Below are positions 43,701 to 52,508 of a DNA stretch of 64,000 bases, one piece after another (position 1 is the stretch's first letter; every line of letters begins with the position of its first letter). Position numbers and translations under genes: made by a program. This stretch comes from JBHJGO01 sp050331715 (lineage in GTDB: Bacteria > Cyanobacteriota > Cyanobacteriia > Cyanobacteriales > Microcoleaceae): contig JBHJGO010000046.1 in NCBI GenBank assembly GCA_050331715.1, positions 1 to 64,000 on the forward strand. The letters run 5' to 3'. A model generated the notes under the pieces. That model saw nothing but the letters and a program-made list of their open reading frames with translations, was not told where the DNA came from and searched no databases.

Positions 43701-46074
43701 ACTCTGCTGCCGCAGCATAGGCGGTTGATAACTTTGCCTTTTGAGCTGCCTTGAGATTCATGGCAGCCAATTCAATCTTTTCAGCTTTGACTTTAAGTAA
43801 CGCTCGTCCTAGGTTGAGTTGATTTACAATGGAAAATAATTGATCATCTAGCTCCGATTCAGATGTACCTTGTGACAGTAATCTGCCAATTTTAAGATGA
43901 GTTTGTTGGTGTTGAGATTTTGGAATTAAAGAATAAGCTGCCTGCTGAACACGATCATGTAGAAACCGAAAGTGGGCCAGATCTTGTTGAAATGAGCTTT
44001 TCGACGAATTAACGAGTTCAGGAATATTTGTTGTTTCATCCGTGTAGAATTTATAGATTTTTGTAGTCGGTAAAACCAATCCTTCTTTCAAGGCCGACCA
44101 CAAATCAAGTACGACTGCAAACTGAGTTTTTTCCTGAACCTTGGCCAAAGTTTCAGTATCAAATGTATTTCCAACACAGGCTGCTAGACTCAATGCCTCT
44201 TGAGTTGCGAGGTTCAACTTTTTTAAACGCTCAGCGACAAACTCTACCACATCCTCGCTGGTTGCCAGTGATCTAATCTGAGAGACATCACATTGCCAGC
44301 AATGTTGCACATAATCAAATGTAATCAAACCGTCACGATACAGCGCCTTAAGAAACTGAGTAATAAAAAAGGGATTGCCACCTGTTTTTTGATAAACCAA
44401 ATCTGAAAGTGGCATTGCTACTTGAATTGAACAATGTAGTGTATCGGCAATCAACTGATTTAGATCCTGCTGATGCAATGGACTGAGTGTGATTGTATTG
44501 ATGGGAAAATTTGTTTTGTAGATTTGATTCAACGTTAAAGCTAGGGGATGAGCAGTAGAGACTTCGCTATCTCGATAGGCTCCGATTAATAGTAAATACT
44601 GGCTATCCGTTTCTTCAGCGAGTAATCTTATCAGCTTCAATGAGGCTGAATCAACCCATTGTAAATCGTCTAAAAAAATGAAAAGGGGATGCTCCTGAGT
44701 TGTGAAAACCTGAATGAACTTCCGAAACAGTAGATTGAACCGATTTTGGGCTGAGCTACTGGAAAGAGGCGTTACTAGAGGTTGCCCCCCGATGATTTTT
44801 TCCAATTCAGGAATGACTTCGATAATCACCTGACCGTCATGACCAAGCGCTTCTAATAATTTGCTTCTCCAAACCGATAGTCGAGTATCAGTTTCTGTTA
44901 GCAACTGATTGATTAAGCTACGAAATGCTTGTACAAAGGCACTGAAGGGGATATCTCGCTGAAACTGGTCAAATTTCCCTTTGATAAAGTATCCATGCTG
45001 ATACACAATGGGCTTGTGAACTTCATTAATTATCGCTGTCTTTCCAATACCAGAAAAGCCAGCAACTAATATTATTTCTGTGGTTCCGTTACTAACTCGT
45101 TCGAAGGCATCAAAGAGTTGTTGAACCTGTGTCTGACGACCGTATAGCTTTTCAGGAATTATGAAGTGGTCATATACATCCTGAGTTCCAAGTTCAAAGA
45201 AATTAACCTGCCCTGTATTTTGCCATTGTTGCTGACAATTTTCCAAATCATATTGCAGACCCGAAGCACTCTGATATCGATTTTCTGGTGCTTTCGCCAT
45301 CAGTTTCATCACGATATCCGACACCATTGTTGGAATAGCTGGATTGACCTGCTCAGGAGCTGGGGGTAGCTTAGCAATGTGGCAATGAATGATTTCTAGA
45401 AAATCCTGCGATTCAAAGGGAAGTTGGCCTGTTAATAGCTCGTAAAATGTAATCCCTAGCGAATAGAAATCGCTGCGATAATCAATCCCCCGATTCATTC
45501 GGCCCGTTTGTTCTGGCGAGAGATAGGCTAAGGTTCCTTCTAGGAGGTTCGGATTGGCAATTTCCTGCTGTTCTTTTGGTAGTAAAGATGCCAGGCTGAA
45601 GTCGATCAACTTGACATGGCTGGTTTGAGGATGAATTAGAATATTGTGCGGTTTGATATCTTTGTGAATCACGCGTGCTTGGCAGAGCTGATTGTTAATA
45701 CGGGCTAATTGCAGCGCGATTTTAAAAAAACTTTCTAGAAAGTTGGGCAAATCTTTTTTGAGAAGTTGAGGGAGTCGACGATCCAGAGAAATGTAGCCCT
45801 CATCGGACATCACCAGGGCCAACCCATGATGGTAACTCTCAAGGGCAAGCGGAGCCACCACTTCAGGAATATCTAGCTGCTTAGCAATTAAATATTGGTT
45901 CCGAAAGCGAACAATCTCGGCAAATGTGGGATAATCTCGCCGCATTAGCTTGATGACAACCGGCAGGCTATCTTGCCTGCGGATACCAAGGTAAACCAAA
46001 GTGTTCTCACTTTCGTGGATCAATGTTCGTAGTTCATAGCCTTTTAGACTTTTAGGAGCTAAAGCATTAGTCAT
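40726..46074 (-). CDS. Giant hybrid Ser/Thr kinase - AAA ATPase - GAF - histidine kinase
   Basis: The 1782-residue protein is a dual-specificity signalling kinase of the cyanobacterial HstK type. Residues ~10-270 are a Ser/Thr kinase domain: K42 (VVIKLM), HKDIKPHN at 137-144 and D158 in DFS. The glycine loop is degenerate (HESENTLVYLG). Residues ~300-600 are a STAND-like ATPase with Walker A VAGFSGIGKTAI and LFIFLDDLQWVDSASL. A long helical/TPR-like region follows, then a GAF domain at ~1370-1500, and a histidine kinase with SHEFRTPL (H1555) and N/G1/G2 ATPase boxes (NLLSNAVKYSP, DQGIGIP and GTGLGLSI). The last six residues and stop come from MITE-like copy D. Confidence 0.94.
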   Translation of the reverse strand: MTNALAPKSLKGYELRTLIHESENTLVYLGIRRQDSLPVVIKLMRRDYPTFAEIVRFRNQYLIAKQLDIPEVVAPLALESYHHGLALVMSDEGYISLDRRLPQLLKKDLPNFLESFFKIALQLARINNQLCQARVIHKDIKPHNILIHPQTSHVKLIDFSLASLLPKEQQEIANPNLLEGTLAYLSPEQTGRMNRGIDYRSDFYSLGITFYELLTGQLPFESQDFLEIIHCHIAKLPPAPEQVNPAIPTMVSDIVMKLMAKAPENRYQSASGLQYDLENCQQQWQNTGQVNFFELGTQDVYDHFIIPEKLYGRQTQVQQLFDAFERVSNGTTEIILVAGFSGIGKTAIINEVHKPIVYQHGYFIKGKFDQFQRDIPFSAFVQAFRSLINQLLTETDTRLSVWRSKLLEALGHDGQVIIEVIPELEKIIGGQPLVTPLSSSSAQNRFNLLFRKFIQVFTTQEHPLFIFLDDLQWVDSASLKLIRLLAEETDSQYLLLIGAYRDSEVSTAHPLALTLNQIYKTNFPINTITLSPLHQQDLNQLIADTLHCSIQVAMPLSDLVYQKTGGNPFFITQFLKALYRDGLITFDYVQHCWQCDVSQIRSLATSEDVVEFVAERLKKLNLATQEALSLAACVGNTFDTETLAKVQEKTQFAVVLDLWSALKEGLVLPTTKIYKFYTDETTNIPELVNSSKSSFQQDLAHFRFLHDRVQQAAYSLIPKSQHQQTHLKIGRLLSQGTSESELDDQLFSIVNQLNLGRALLKVKAEKIELAAMNLKAAQKAKLSTAYAAAAEYLKIAMELLPETTWQSHYSLTYAIYQERAEIEYLVSNFSQAETLYEVVLTHAQTALDQVNIYLIQVNQYQIQGRYTEAIEVQRKGLELLGWAVPLDPKQLEKLLESGIQTVNQYLQSHQIEDLISAPRMQNPEKIVMTKVLQRMFYSGYLIGNQTLANLALVKMTTISLEYGNSEISSFGYVGYGLVIEGLLQDYQTGYRFGKMATELCEQFENSEVKCQTNFLFAADVMHWSAPIKDVDPYYETTYRYGMESGDWVTIGYIVIQSGSARITRGKNLSDLYQISQAHLDFMHQVKNHDIVDILYAGVIQPIRNLQGLTNSFKTLDDIEFKEEEYLKKYADLPYYLAWIYHVKLRIAYLFNDRESWPELLSKLEIIENYVPSHTKVPEVFFYASLMRLSLFEPASETEQQQHVQHLNRLEEKLQLWAKACPENIEHKLLLVLAEKSRISGRSYEAMELYDQAITKAKEHEYIHEEALANELAGKFYLTLNREKIARVYLTEAYYCYGNWEAQAKVQDLITSYPDHIVPITMEKHPTSLEKSIGLSALKISRTSSSQTSSQSINQSIDLLSILKASQILISELDFSQLIRTLTKIVLENSGATRNCLILQRDDQLLVEASSSVDSDSVEVLQSIPLESYTKIPISIVNQVARTQEVIVLDDTQSDEAFIADRYILEMQPASILCLPLLKQTQLIGVLYLENSEMSKVFTPDRVSTLTILATQAAISLENAQLLERQKQSEAEVRRALAREQELSDLKSRFITLTSHEFRTPLSVISSSAGILKSFGYKLSDHQKLQHLEKIQSYVQHTTQLLDDILMINRVEAGKLEFNPSPIDLCHFCQTLVDEIQTMNQSHTVLFSYASVEPQETNQIKLDQKLLQQILSNLLSNAVKYSPQGGKVDLSVRVTAQTVIFRVTDQGIGIPLESQASVFEAFSRAENAGNIQGTGLGLSIVEKCVELHRGEIEFISEVDQGSAFTVTLPIGLYPSDISILNQS

Positions 46075-46164
46075 ATACGCTTCCAGGGATTTGAGAATGG
46101 AGAACTTGCCGGGTTCGCCAAAATATCCTGTCTGAGGACATTATATAAATCCCAGGTTAAAGCT

Positions 46165-47511
46165 TCAGGTCAGAGCTTCTCGAATCTCACTAATCCGAGG
46201 CAGACGGTGCTTAAAACCACACAGAATTTCCCAGGAAATGGTTCCTAGTTGCTCTGCCCAATCTTCGGCGGAAATCGAAAATTCTCCATCCTGACCCAGA
46301 AGGGTGACAACCTCACCCACCTGTAAATCGGGCAAGGGGCTGACATCAATCATTAACTGATCCATTGTGATCGCCCCTACCTGTTGCGCCCATTGGCCCT
46401 GCACTAGAACTTGCATTTGATTTGACAGGTTGCGGGGAACGCCATCAGCGTAGCCAATCCCCACCACAGCAATTTTCGTCGGTACTTGAGCGGTGAATTT
46501 ATAGCCGTAACTAATTCCGGTTCCAGGTTCAAGGGTTTTGATCTGCGTTACCCGCGCCTTGACCTGCATTGCGGGTTTCAGATCAACGTTGGAGCGGAGA
46601 TGGGGTGCAGGATACAGGCCGTAGATGGCCAGACCTGCCCGAACCAGATCGTAGTGTAGGGCTGAATCTGTGAGCGTTGCTGCTGAGTTGGCAATATGTA
46701 GCAGTGGGCGTAGGGGTTTGGCCCTATTCAACGATTGCTGGGGTGAAAACGACTTCAAGCTCTGAGATGAATCGCTCTGAACGGAAGAATCATTCCAGAT
46801 GGAGAGTGTCTGAGCTTGCCAATCCCAGTAATTCGTGGCTTGCATTTGAGCGATCGCCTGTTGAAATCGCTGATGTTGCTGTCTCATAACTGTTTGATCC
46901 AGCTCATCAGCAGTGGCAAAGTGAGAATAGATCCCGGCAATTTCCAGATTCGGTAACCGTTGAACGAGCTGAACAAACTCAACCGCTTGCTGCCAGGAAG
47001 TTCCCAACCGTGACATTCCCGTATCTAGATTAATTTGAACGGCTAGACACTGCCCTGACTGGCTCAGGGTTTCAGAAAATAGGAGAGCCTGCTGGGGAGT
47101 GCAAAGTGTTGCCTGAAGTTGCCAGTGGGCGATGGCTTCCACCTCTTCTGGTGTATGGGCTGCTCCCAGCACCAGAATCGGTCGATCAATCTTTGCTTCC
47201 CGCAGCTCAATCCCTTCAGGCGTTGTTGCTACGGCAAACCCGCTCACCCCAGCTCGACTCAACATGCGAGCGACAAAGGTTGCCCCATGACCATAGGCAT
47301 CTGCTTTCACAACCGCCATGAGACCGGTTTGGGGTGAGAGTAAATCCTTGATTTGCTGCACATTGTGGGAGATTGCTGCTAAATCCACCTCAACCCAGGC
47401 CCGTTGCTGGATTCCGCCATAGGCTTCTCGACCCCGCAGCGCCAGACTCAGGCGATCGCTCAATGGATCATTAAGACGGGCATCGGGAAAAGTTGACTGC
47501 CAACTGACCAT
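46165..47511 (-). CDS. alr: Alanine racemase
   Basis: Alr interconverts L- and D-alanine for peptidoglycan. The 448-residue protein has a 35-residue N-terminal extension before the barrel. The PLP lysine is K69 in AVVKADAYGHGA. The catalytic Tyr lies in the C-domain segment GISYGYKF, and GYADGVPR and ITMDQLMIDVS are normal. A Ser/Gln-rich insertion of about 40 residues (LSIWNDSSVQSDSSQSLKSF) sits in the barrel after residue ~240 and is absent from most bacterial forms. It lies 90 bp upstream of the giant kinase gene. Confidence 0.95.
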   Translation of the reverse strand: MVSWQSTFPDARLNDPLSDRLSLALRGREAYGGIQQRAWVEVDLAAISHNVQQIKDLLSPQTGLMAVVKADAYGHGATFVARMLSRAGVSGFAVATTPEGIELREAKIDRPILVLGAAHTPEEVEAIAHWQLQATLCTPQQALLFSETLSQSGQCLAVQINLDTGMSRLGTSWQQAVEFVQLVQRLPNLEIAGIYSHFATADELDQTVMRQQHQRFQQAIAQMQATNYWDWQAQTLSIWNDSSVQSDSSQSLKSFSPQQSLNRAKPLRPLLHIANSAATLTDSALHYDLVRAGLAIYGLYPAPHLRSNVDLKPAMQVKARVTQIKTLEPGTGISYGYKFTAQVPTKIAVVGIGYADGVPRNLSNQMQVLVQGQWAQQVGAITMDQLMIDVSPLPDLQVGEVVTLLGQDGEFSISAEDWAEQLGTISWEILCGFKHRLPRISEIREALT

Positions 47512-47641
47512 AATTCACTCCTCACTCACCATCACACAAATCTGAAACCAGAACTGAAACCACTTTCCAGTTCCCATCATCATAGTGGGGTTTGCCAAAA
47601 AATCAACTGATGGGGAAATATCGCACCATCGTCCTAATTTT

Positions 47642-47920
47642 TCAACACGCATCTCTGAGTACCTGATCAAGTATTTGCAAGGTCTTTTCAGCTTTATCCG
47701 GATTGATGTTCATCGATTCAGCCAGTGTAATCAGGCTCTTCCAAAGCACCCAACCGCGACCGCGTGTCCAGGTTGCGCCATCAACCGCAAGCAATTCGCG
47801 AAACACCCTGCGACTTTTCCCAAAAAAGAGCGTCCAGGCGATCGCCAAATCACAGGCCGGATCGCCAACGCCCAAGCATCCAAAGTCGATTACAGCACTC
47901 AGATGGTTCTCAGTCGTCTA
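47642..47920 (-). pseudogene. Remnant of an aminoglycoside-phosphotransferase-family gene (C-terminal part)
   Basis: The minus-strand frame reads HLSAVIDFGCLGVGDPACDL and then AIAWTLFFGKSRRVFRELL to a TGA stop. This is the catalytic DFG loop and C-terminal lobe of APH/choline-kinase-like phosphotransferases, with the metal-binding IDFG and GDPACDLA motifs intact. An in-frame TAG at 47918-47920 precedes it, and the whole N-lobe and HGD catalytic loop are missing, replaced by the start of the divergent hydrolase gene. It is therefore a truncated relic. The natural substrate of such proteins in cyanobacteria is unknown. Confidence 0.82.
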
Positions 47921-47981
47921 GAAACGTTAAACTGTGGATGCGATAAAATCCCAATCAGGATTGGCGGTAGAGGATAACTGA

Positions 47982-48896
47982 ATGACCTGGCAGCAACGGG
48001 TTGGAAGTCAGCGGAACTGGCTCTGGCGAGGATGGAAGGTTCGCTATACCTTTATCAGGACTCAGGCGACAACGACTGCTCACGATACCCCGATTATTTT
48101 TCTCCATGGTTTCGGGGCTTCTATCGGTCATTGGCGAGACAACCTTAGTGTCCTGAGTCAACACCACACGGTCTACGCCCTGGATTTGCTGGGATTTGGG
48201 GCATCGGAAAAGGCAGCAACTTCCTACAATGCTGAGTTCTGGGCAGAGTTGGTGTACGCGTTCTGGCGGACATTTATTGGCCATCCAGTCATTCTTGTGG
48301 GCAATTCAATTGGTTCCTTGATCAGCCTGGTGGCGGCGGCAGAATATCCGGAGATGGCTCAAGGACTGATCATGATCAGTTTGCCAGATCCCGCCCTCCA
48401 GACAGAATCCCTCCCTAACTGGACAGTTCCCCTCGTAGAAGCCCTTCAGGGAGCAATTCTTTCGCCTCTGCTGTTGCGGCCTCTATTCTACTGGGTGCGG
48501 CAGCCGAATATTCTCAAGGGCTGGGCCAAGATTGCCTATCTGAATCCAGTAATGGTGACGGATGAAGTGGGGGAGATTTTGGCTGGGCCGACGGGCGATC
48601 GCGGTGCAGCCAGAGCCTTTTGTTCCCTGTTTAGAATGATGGGGAGTCCTCGGTTGGGGCCTGGGGTCAAAACGCTTCTACCGGGGTTGCAGATTCCCAT
48701 CCTATTGATCTGGGGCAAACAGGATCGATTGATTCCGCTGAAACTCGCCAAGCCAGAAAAATATTTACAGTACAACCAGAATTTAACCCTCATCCAACTA
48801 GACCAAGCAGGCCACTGCCCCCATGATGAATGTCCTGAACAGGTCAATCAGTTAATTCTAGAATGGTTAGCAAATCCTCAACGTTTAGAGGCTTAA
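47982..48896 (+). CDS. Alpha/beta-fold hydrolase
   Basis: The 304-residue protein has the oxyanion motif IIFLHGFGAS (38-47), the nucleophile elbow VGNSIGS with S109, and the catalytic Asp/His of ILLIWGKQDRLIP and LDQAGHCPHDECPE. This cyanobacterial subfamily resembles plant pheophytinase and chlorophyll dephytylase-like enzymes, so an ester of phytol or a lipid is possible; the substrate is not settled by sequence. The start is an ATG. A CDF transporter gene begins 5 bp after its stop, so they are in one operon. Confidence 0.87.
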   Translation: MTWQQRVGSQRNWLWRGWKVRYTFIRTQATTTAHDTPIIFLHGFGASIGHWRDNLSVLSQHHTVYALDLLGFGASEKAATSYNAEFWAELVYAFWRTFIGHPVILVGNSIGSLISLVAAAEYPEMAQGLIMISLPDPALQTESLPNWTVPLVEALQGAILSPLLLRPLFYWVRQPNILKGWAKIAYLNPVMVTDEVGEILAGPTGDRGAARAFCSLFRMMGSPRLGPGVKTLLPGLQIPILLIWGKQDRLIPLKLAKPEKYLQYNQNLTLIQLDQAGHCPHDECPEQVNQLILEWLANPQRLEA

Positions 48897-48901
48897 TTGT
48901 T

Positions 48902-49831
48902 ATGGTTGTCAGCAATCGTGCCCAGGTGCGCCAGGTCTTAATCATCACCCTTTTGCTCAATATTGTAGTGGTGGCAATTAAAGCCATTTTGGGTGGGATA
49001 ACGGGTTCCCTCAGTTTGGTTGCAGATGCCCTTCACAGCGTTACTGATGCCGCTAATAATTTGATCGGTCTTGTGGCCAATCATTTTGCCTCTCCCTATC
49101 CTGATCGAGAACATCCCTACGGCCATCAAAAGTTTGATGCTCTGGGCGCATTGGGCGTTGCTGCGTTTCTAGGGGTGAGTTGCTTTGAGATTGTCAAAAA
49201 CGCGCTGGAACGGTTTTTCACGGAAACTGACCCGGTTAAGATTTCGACCCTACAGCTCTGGATTCTGCTAATTGTTCTGGGCATCAATATTTTTGTGGCC
49301 TATTACGAACGGCACGTGGGCAAAAAACTGGGCAGTGCACTATTGATTGCCGATGCCAAGCATACGATGAGTGACATTTGGACAACTCTAATCGTCATTA
49401 GTGGTTTAGTGGGAATTTGGTTGGGCAATCGCGCCAATATCCCTCAGCTACAACTCCTGGATGCTGTCCTGGCTTTTCCTATTGCTGCCTTTATTCTGCG
49501 TAGTGGTTGGGAGATCATCCAGGAAAACCTCCCCTGGCTAGTCGATGAGATGGCCATTGCCCCTGAAACCATTCGGGACATTGCTTTGTCGGTTCCAGGA
49601 GTTTTAGATGTCAGTCGAATCGCCTCCCGTGGACGAATTGGCCATCAGGTGTTCGTAGAAATGCATATGGCCGTTGATTCTCAGGATGTAGTAACTGCCC
49701 ATGATATTACAGAGGAAGTTGAAGCCCGATTAGAAAAGCGCTTCAGCCCCGTTCGAGTAGTAATTCATATTGAGCCGCCAGAATATGTTGCCGCAGAAGA
49801 ATTAACCTATGACTCAGAGGAAATCAGCTAG
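48902..49831 (+). CDS. Cation diffusion facilitator (CDF) transporter
   Basis: CDF transporters export Zn2+, Fe2+, Mn2+ or similar ions. ATG 48902 gives 309 residues, and the earlier frame start overlaps the hydrolase gene. Six membrane helices are visible, with the metal-binding DALHSVTDAANN in TM2 (D and H, typical H/D pattern), EHPYGHQKFDALGAL, and DAKHTMSDIWTT in TM5. The C-terminal ferredoxin-like domain has HQVFVEMHMAVD. The HxxxD variant in TM2 cannot by itself tell Zn from Mn or Fe. It follows the hydrolase gene in the same operon. Confidence 0.92.
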   Translation: MVVSNRAQVRQVLIITLLLNIVVVAIKAILGGITGSLSLVADALHSVTDAANNLIGLVANHFASPYPDREHPYGHQKFDALGALGVAAFLGVSCFEIVKNALERFFTETDPVKISTLQLWILLIVLGINIFVAYYERHVGKKLGSALLIADAKHTMSDIWTTLIVISGLVGIWLGNRANIPQLQLLDAVLAFPIAAFILRSGWEIIQENLPWLVDEMAIAPETIRDIALSVPGVLDVSRIASRGRIGHQVFVEMHMAVDSQDVVTAHDITEEVEARLEKRFSPVRVVIHIEPPEYVAAEELTYDSEEIS

Positions 49832-49860
49832 ACAATTTCTCGGAATTATAGGAGTATTTC

Positions 49861-51663
49861 TTATTCTGGCGTTGGTGGAGACTCAGACTTTATTGGGGAG
49901 TTCACCCGAGCCAATTGATAGACAGATGCCTGGTCAAGTACTTGGTATTGTTCAGGTTTTAGCCCCAGTTTGATGAACTCGCTGGGATAGGCGATTAGGA
50001 GAATTGAATCCGAGAATTGAGCGCCAAATTCATCAGAATTCAATTCGGAATCCTTGTGGAATGCTGCCAGTGCATCTGTGGCGTATTCGTAGTAATCAAC
50101 GGGTTGTTGTGTATAGAATACCAAGCTAGGCTTATCAAACCCCACAGCAATCAGTGGCTCTCCAGGCATGCTTTGTTCAACCACAGCCTGAGCAATCTGT
50201 CTCAGCGGTTCCTGGCGATGTTGATCGAGAAGGTGATAAATTGGGGTCAATCCGAGTATCAAACAGAGGACAAATCCCAGCAGATTCACAGGTAAAATCC
50301 AGACAGTTCGACCCCAGAGAAACAGCAAGGATACGGTAGCAGTGATCGTCAGCCAGATATAACTGATGCGAAGTAACAATCCAGAACTTTTCAATGCTGT
50401 GGCAAAGTTTGGCATATCCGGATCATATCCCAGCCAATTCACACTATAGAATCCTAGAAAGGTGATAGCTAACAGTAGAAAGATTGTAAAAATTGAAGTA
50501 ATTTGAGATGATTTTTTAGTGGGAATTCGCTTGAGTGCCAAATCAGACCAAAAGAGTGCGACCAGAATCCCACAAGCAGGCATTAACGGCAAGATATAAC
50601 TCGGCAACTTTGTGGCGCAGATTGTAAAAAAAATAAAGATACATAATATCCAAACCAGAGTAAATAGTTTCAATTGCTGCCAGCGAGGTTGCGGTGCATG
50701 GTTTCTCCGGTTGATCTTACCCTTTCTCCATGTACCCAAGGACTGCCAATATTGACTCTGAAAAATTGAGATTAATAGATAGGCTGAGTTTGGAATCAAT
50801 CCGACTAAAACAATGATGAAGTAAAAATACCAGGGTGCACTATGGTCATTCACAACCTGAGTGAAGCGCTGAAAATTGTGATAACCAAAGAAACTATCGA
50901 GATAGGCTTGTCCATTCTCAAGGGTGATCAAAAGATACCAGGGCAAAGTCATTGCTGCAATTACAATTACCCCAAATATCGGTTTCATTTCTCGTAAAAC
51001 CCGGCGAAAATTTCCAACTCCAATGGTAAAAGCAAAAATAATCAAGCCCGGAATTACAATACCAATCGGCCCCTTCGCTAAAATGCCTAATCCGATGAAG
51101 AGATAACAGCCCCAATACCAAGTTCTTGCCTCAGCGTACCCCAAGAAAAATGAAAATAGGCTGGCTGCAATACATCCAGTGAGCAACATATCGGAAACAC
51201 CAATCCTACCCCAGGCAATTATTTGGGGATTCAAGGCAATCAATGCGGCTCCCATCCAGGGCAGGGGATGTAACCACGATGATTCAGGATTAAACGGTGT
51301 TTGCGGTCTCGGAATTTGATTGGCCTGAACATACCGCCAGAGCAGGTAAAATCCAAACCCCACTAATCCAGTAGCTGCCATAGCTGACGGCAGACGCACT
51401 GCCCATTCATTCACCCCGATGAGGCGATAGGCAATAGCCATCAACCAGTAAATTAGGGGAGGTTTATCAAACCGGGGATTTCCATTGAAGTAGGGAGTAA
51501 TCCAGTCTCCCGTCACCAACATTTGGCGGGCTGCTTCAGCGAACAGAGGTACTGTCTCATCAATCAAACCTGTAGATCCCAGGTGCCAGAAGAAACCTAT
51601 TCCACTTAATCCTCCCAGTCCCAGGAAGGCAACGAGTAATTTGATCCCCTTCACGCTGAGCAC
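49861..51663 (-). CDS. Family 39 glycosyltransferase (ArnT/PMT-like)
   Basis: The 600-residue multi-pass protein starts at GTG 51663. After a first helix, DETVPLFAEAARQMLVTGDW and FNGNPRFDKPPLIYWLM give the GT39 (dolichyl-phosphate mannosyltransferase-like) signature: an acidic pair in the first external loop followed by KPPLxYW. About ten more hydrophobic helices follow, then a soluble periplasmic domain from ~residue 490. Such enzymes move a sugar from a polyprenyl phosphate onto lipid or protein. It is 26 bp after the small membrane-anchored gene and probably cotranscribed with it. Confidence 0.9.
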   Translation of the reverse strand: MLSVKGIKLLVAFLGLGGLSGIGFFWHLGSTGLIDETVPLFAEAARQMLVTGDWITPYFNGNPRFDKPPLIYWLMAIAYRLIGVNEWAVRLPSAMAATGLVGFGFYLLWRYVQANQIPRPQTPFNPESSWLHPLPWMGAALIALNPQIIAWGRIGVSDMLLTGCIAASLFSFFLGYAEARTWYWGCYLFIGLGILAKGPIGIVIPGLIIFAFTIGVGNFRRVLREMKPIFGVIVIAAMTLPWYLLITLENGQAYLDSFFGYHNFQRFTQVVNDHSAPWYFYFIIVLVGLIPNSAYLLISIFQSQYWQSLGTWRKGKINRRNHAPQPRWQQLKLFTLVWILCIFIFFTICATKLPSYILPLMPACGILVALFWSDLALKRIPTKKSSQITSIFTIFLLLAITFLGFYSVNWLGYDPDMPNFATALKSSGLLLRISYIWLTITATVSLLFLWGRTVWILPVNLLGFVLCLILGLTPIYHLLDQHRQEPLRQIAQAVVEQSMPGEPLIAVGFDKPSLVFYTQQPVDYYEYATDALAAFHKDSELNSDEFGAQFSDSILLIAYPSEFIKLGLKPEQYQVLDQASVYQLARVNSPIKSESPPTPE

Positions 51664-51689
51664 ATTTCCTCTCTAAAGTAGCCCCCCAG

Positions 51690-52415
51690 TCAATCTGACC
51701 CATGGCCGGATTGTGGTTTTTCAGATTGCACAACAATCCGCCATTCTCCCACTGTTGACTCCCAAGTCGGCTGTGGTGTTTCACCCACGATGTATGGCCC
51801 CCAGTATTGGCGGGATCCATCCTGGGCAAACAGGGTCAAAACATCCCCAGACTGGAGATTCAGATCTTGATCCGGTAGGGCTAGCTTCAGTCCCTTGAGA
51901 TTTCCCTCCTGGGGATCAAAATCCCAATGCACCGTCGCCGAAGGCTGAGTATTGAGACCCGCATCGAGCGAGGGACTCGATGCATCAGTGTTCCGTTGTA
52001 GCAAAACCACTCGAACCGCATGTTGGGTTTGGTTGCTAATGCGCAGGCTGCCTGATGCAGTAGATTCGGACTGAGTTTCTGCGGGATTTACAACTGTTGC
52101 TGTTGTGTCTGTTGCTGTAGTGTCTGTTGCTTCTGGATCTGTCAATTCCGATACTAATGGTTCTGAGGCTGACTGCTCCGATGCTGAAAGCTCTGATTCG
52201 ACGGGATTTGATAGCGAATTTTTGGAAGCTAGCCCAGGTTTTTCTCCTGAGGCTTGACGGGCCTCAAGGGGCAGATCTGGGGTCGTAGAAGGCTGGGAAA
52301 TCGGTCTCTGACCTGTCCAGCCCAGCTTTGGGATAAATAACAAGGATTTCAACGCTACACTGGCTAAAAGCAGCCCTATCAACCAAGTCATCGGATCAGA
52401 TTTCAGCTTTATCAT
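51690..52415 (-). CDS. Membrane-anchored hypothetical protein with repeat linker
   Basis: The 241-residue protein has one N-terminal helix (TWLIGLLLASVALKSLLFIP). Next is a Ser/Glu/Ala/Thr-rich linker (ELSASEQSASEPLVSELTDP), partly encoded by a 15-bp repeat. The C-terminal domain (~120-235, SGSLRISNQTQHAVRVVLLQ and ALPDQDLNLQSGDVLTLF) is beta-rich and periplasmic if the helix is an uncleaved anchor. I do not recognise the domain. It precedes the GT39 gene by 26 bp, so it may assist that enzyme in the envelope. Confidence 0.6.
   Translation of the reverse strand: MIKLKSDPMTWLIGLLLASVALKSLLFIPKLGWTGQRPISQPSTTPDLPLEARQASGEKPGLASKNSLSNPVESELSASEQSASEPLVSELTDPEATDTTATDTTATVVNPAETQSESTASGSLRISNQTQHAVRVVLLQRNTDASSPSLDAGLNTQPSATVHWDFDPQEGNLKGLKLALPDQDLNLQSGDVLTLFAQDGSRQYWGPYIVGETPQPTWESTVGEWRIVVQSEKPQSGHGSD
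52096..52140. repeat. 15-bp minisatellite in the linker of the anchored protein gene
   Basis: Three units, GTTGCTGTTGTGTCT, GTTGCTGTAGTGTCT and GTTGCTTCTGGATCT, lie in phase with the minus-strand frame and encode DTTAT-type pentads. The unit length equals that in the RHH-like gene and in the zwf 3' end. Confidence 0.75.
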
Positions 52416-52508
52416 CTCATTTGTCTGCTGCTAAATTGTTACCGGGTTTGTCACTGAATTGACTGCCAACCTCAAATCATTACTGGGTCACGACAGATCG
52501 TAGGATTT

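Noticed and set aside
47512..47560. ACTCCTCACTCACC resembling the core of the Yfr1 small RNA
   Set aside because: The Yfr1 core ACTCCTCACACCAC is not matched exactly and no flanking stems are seen.
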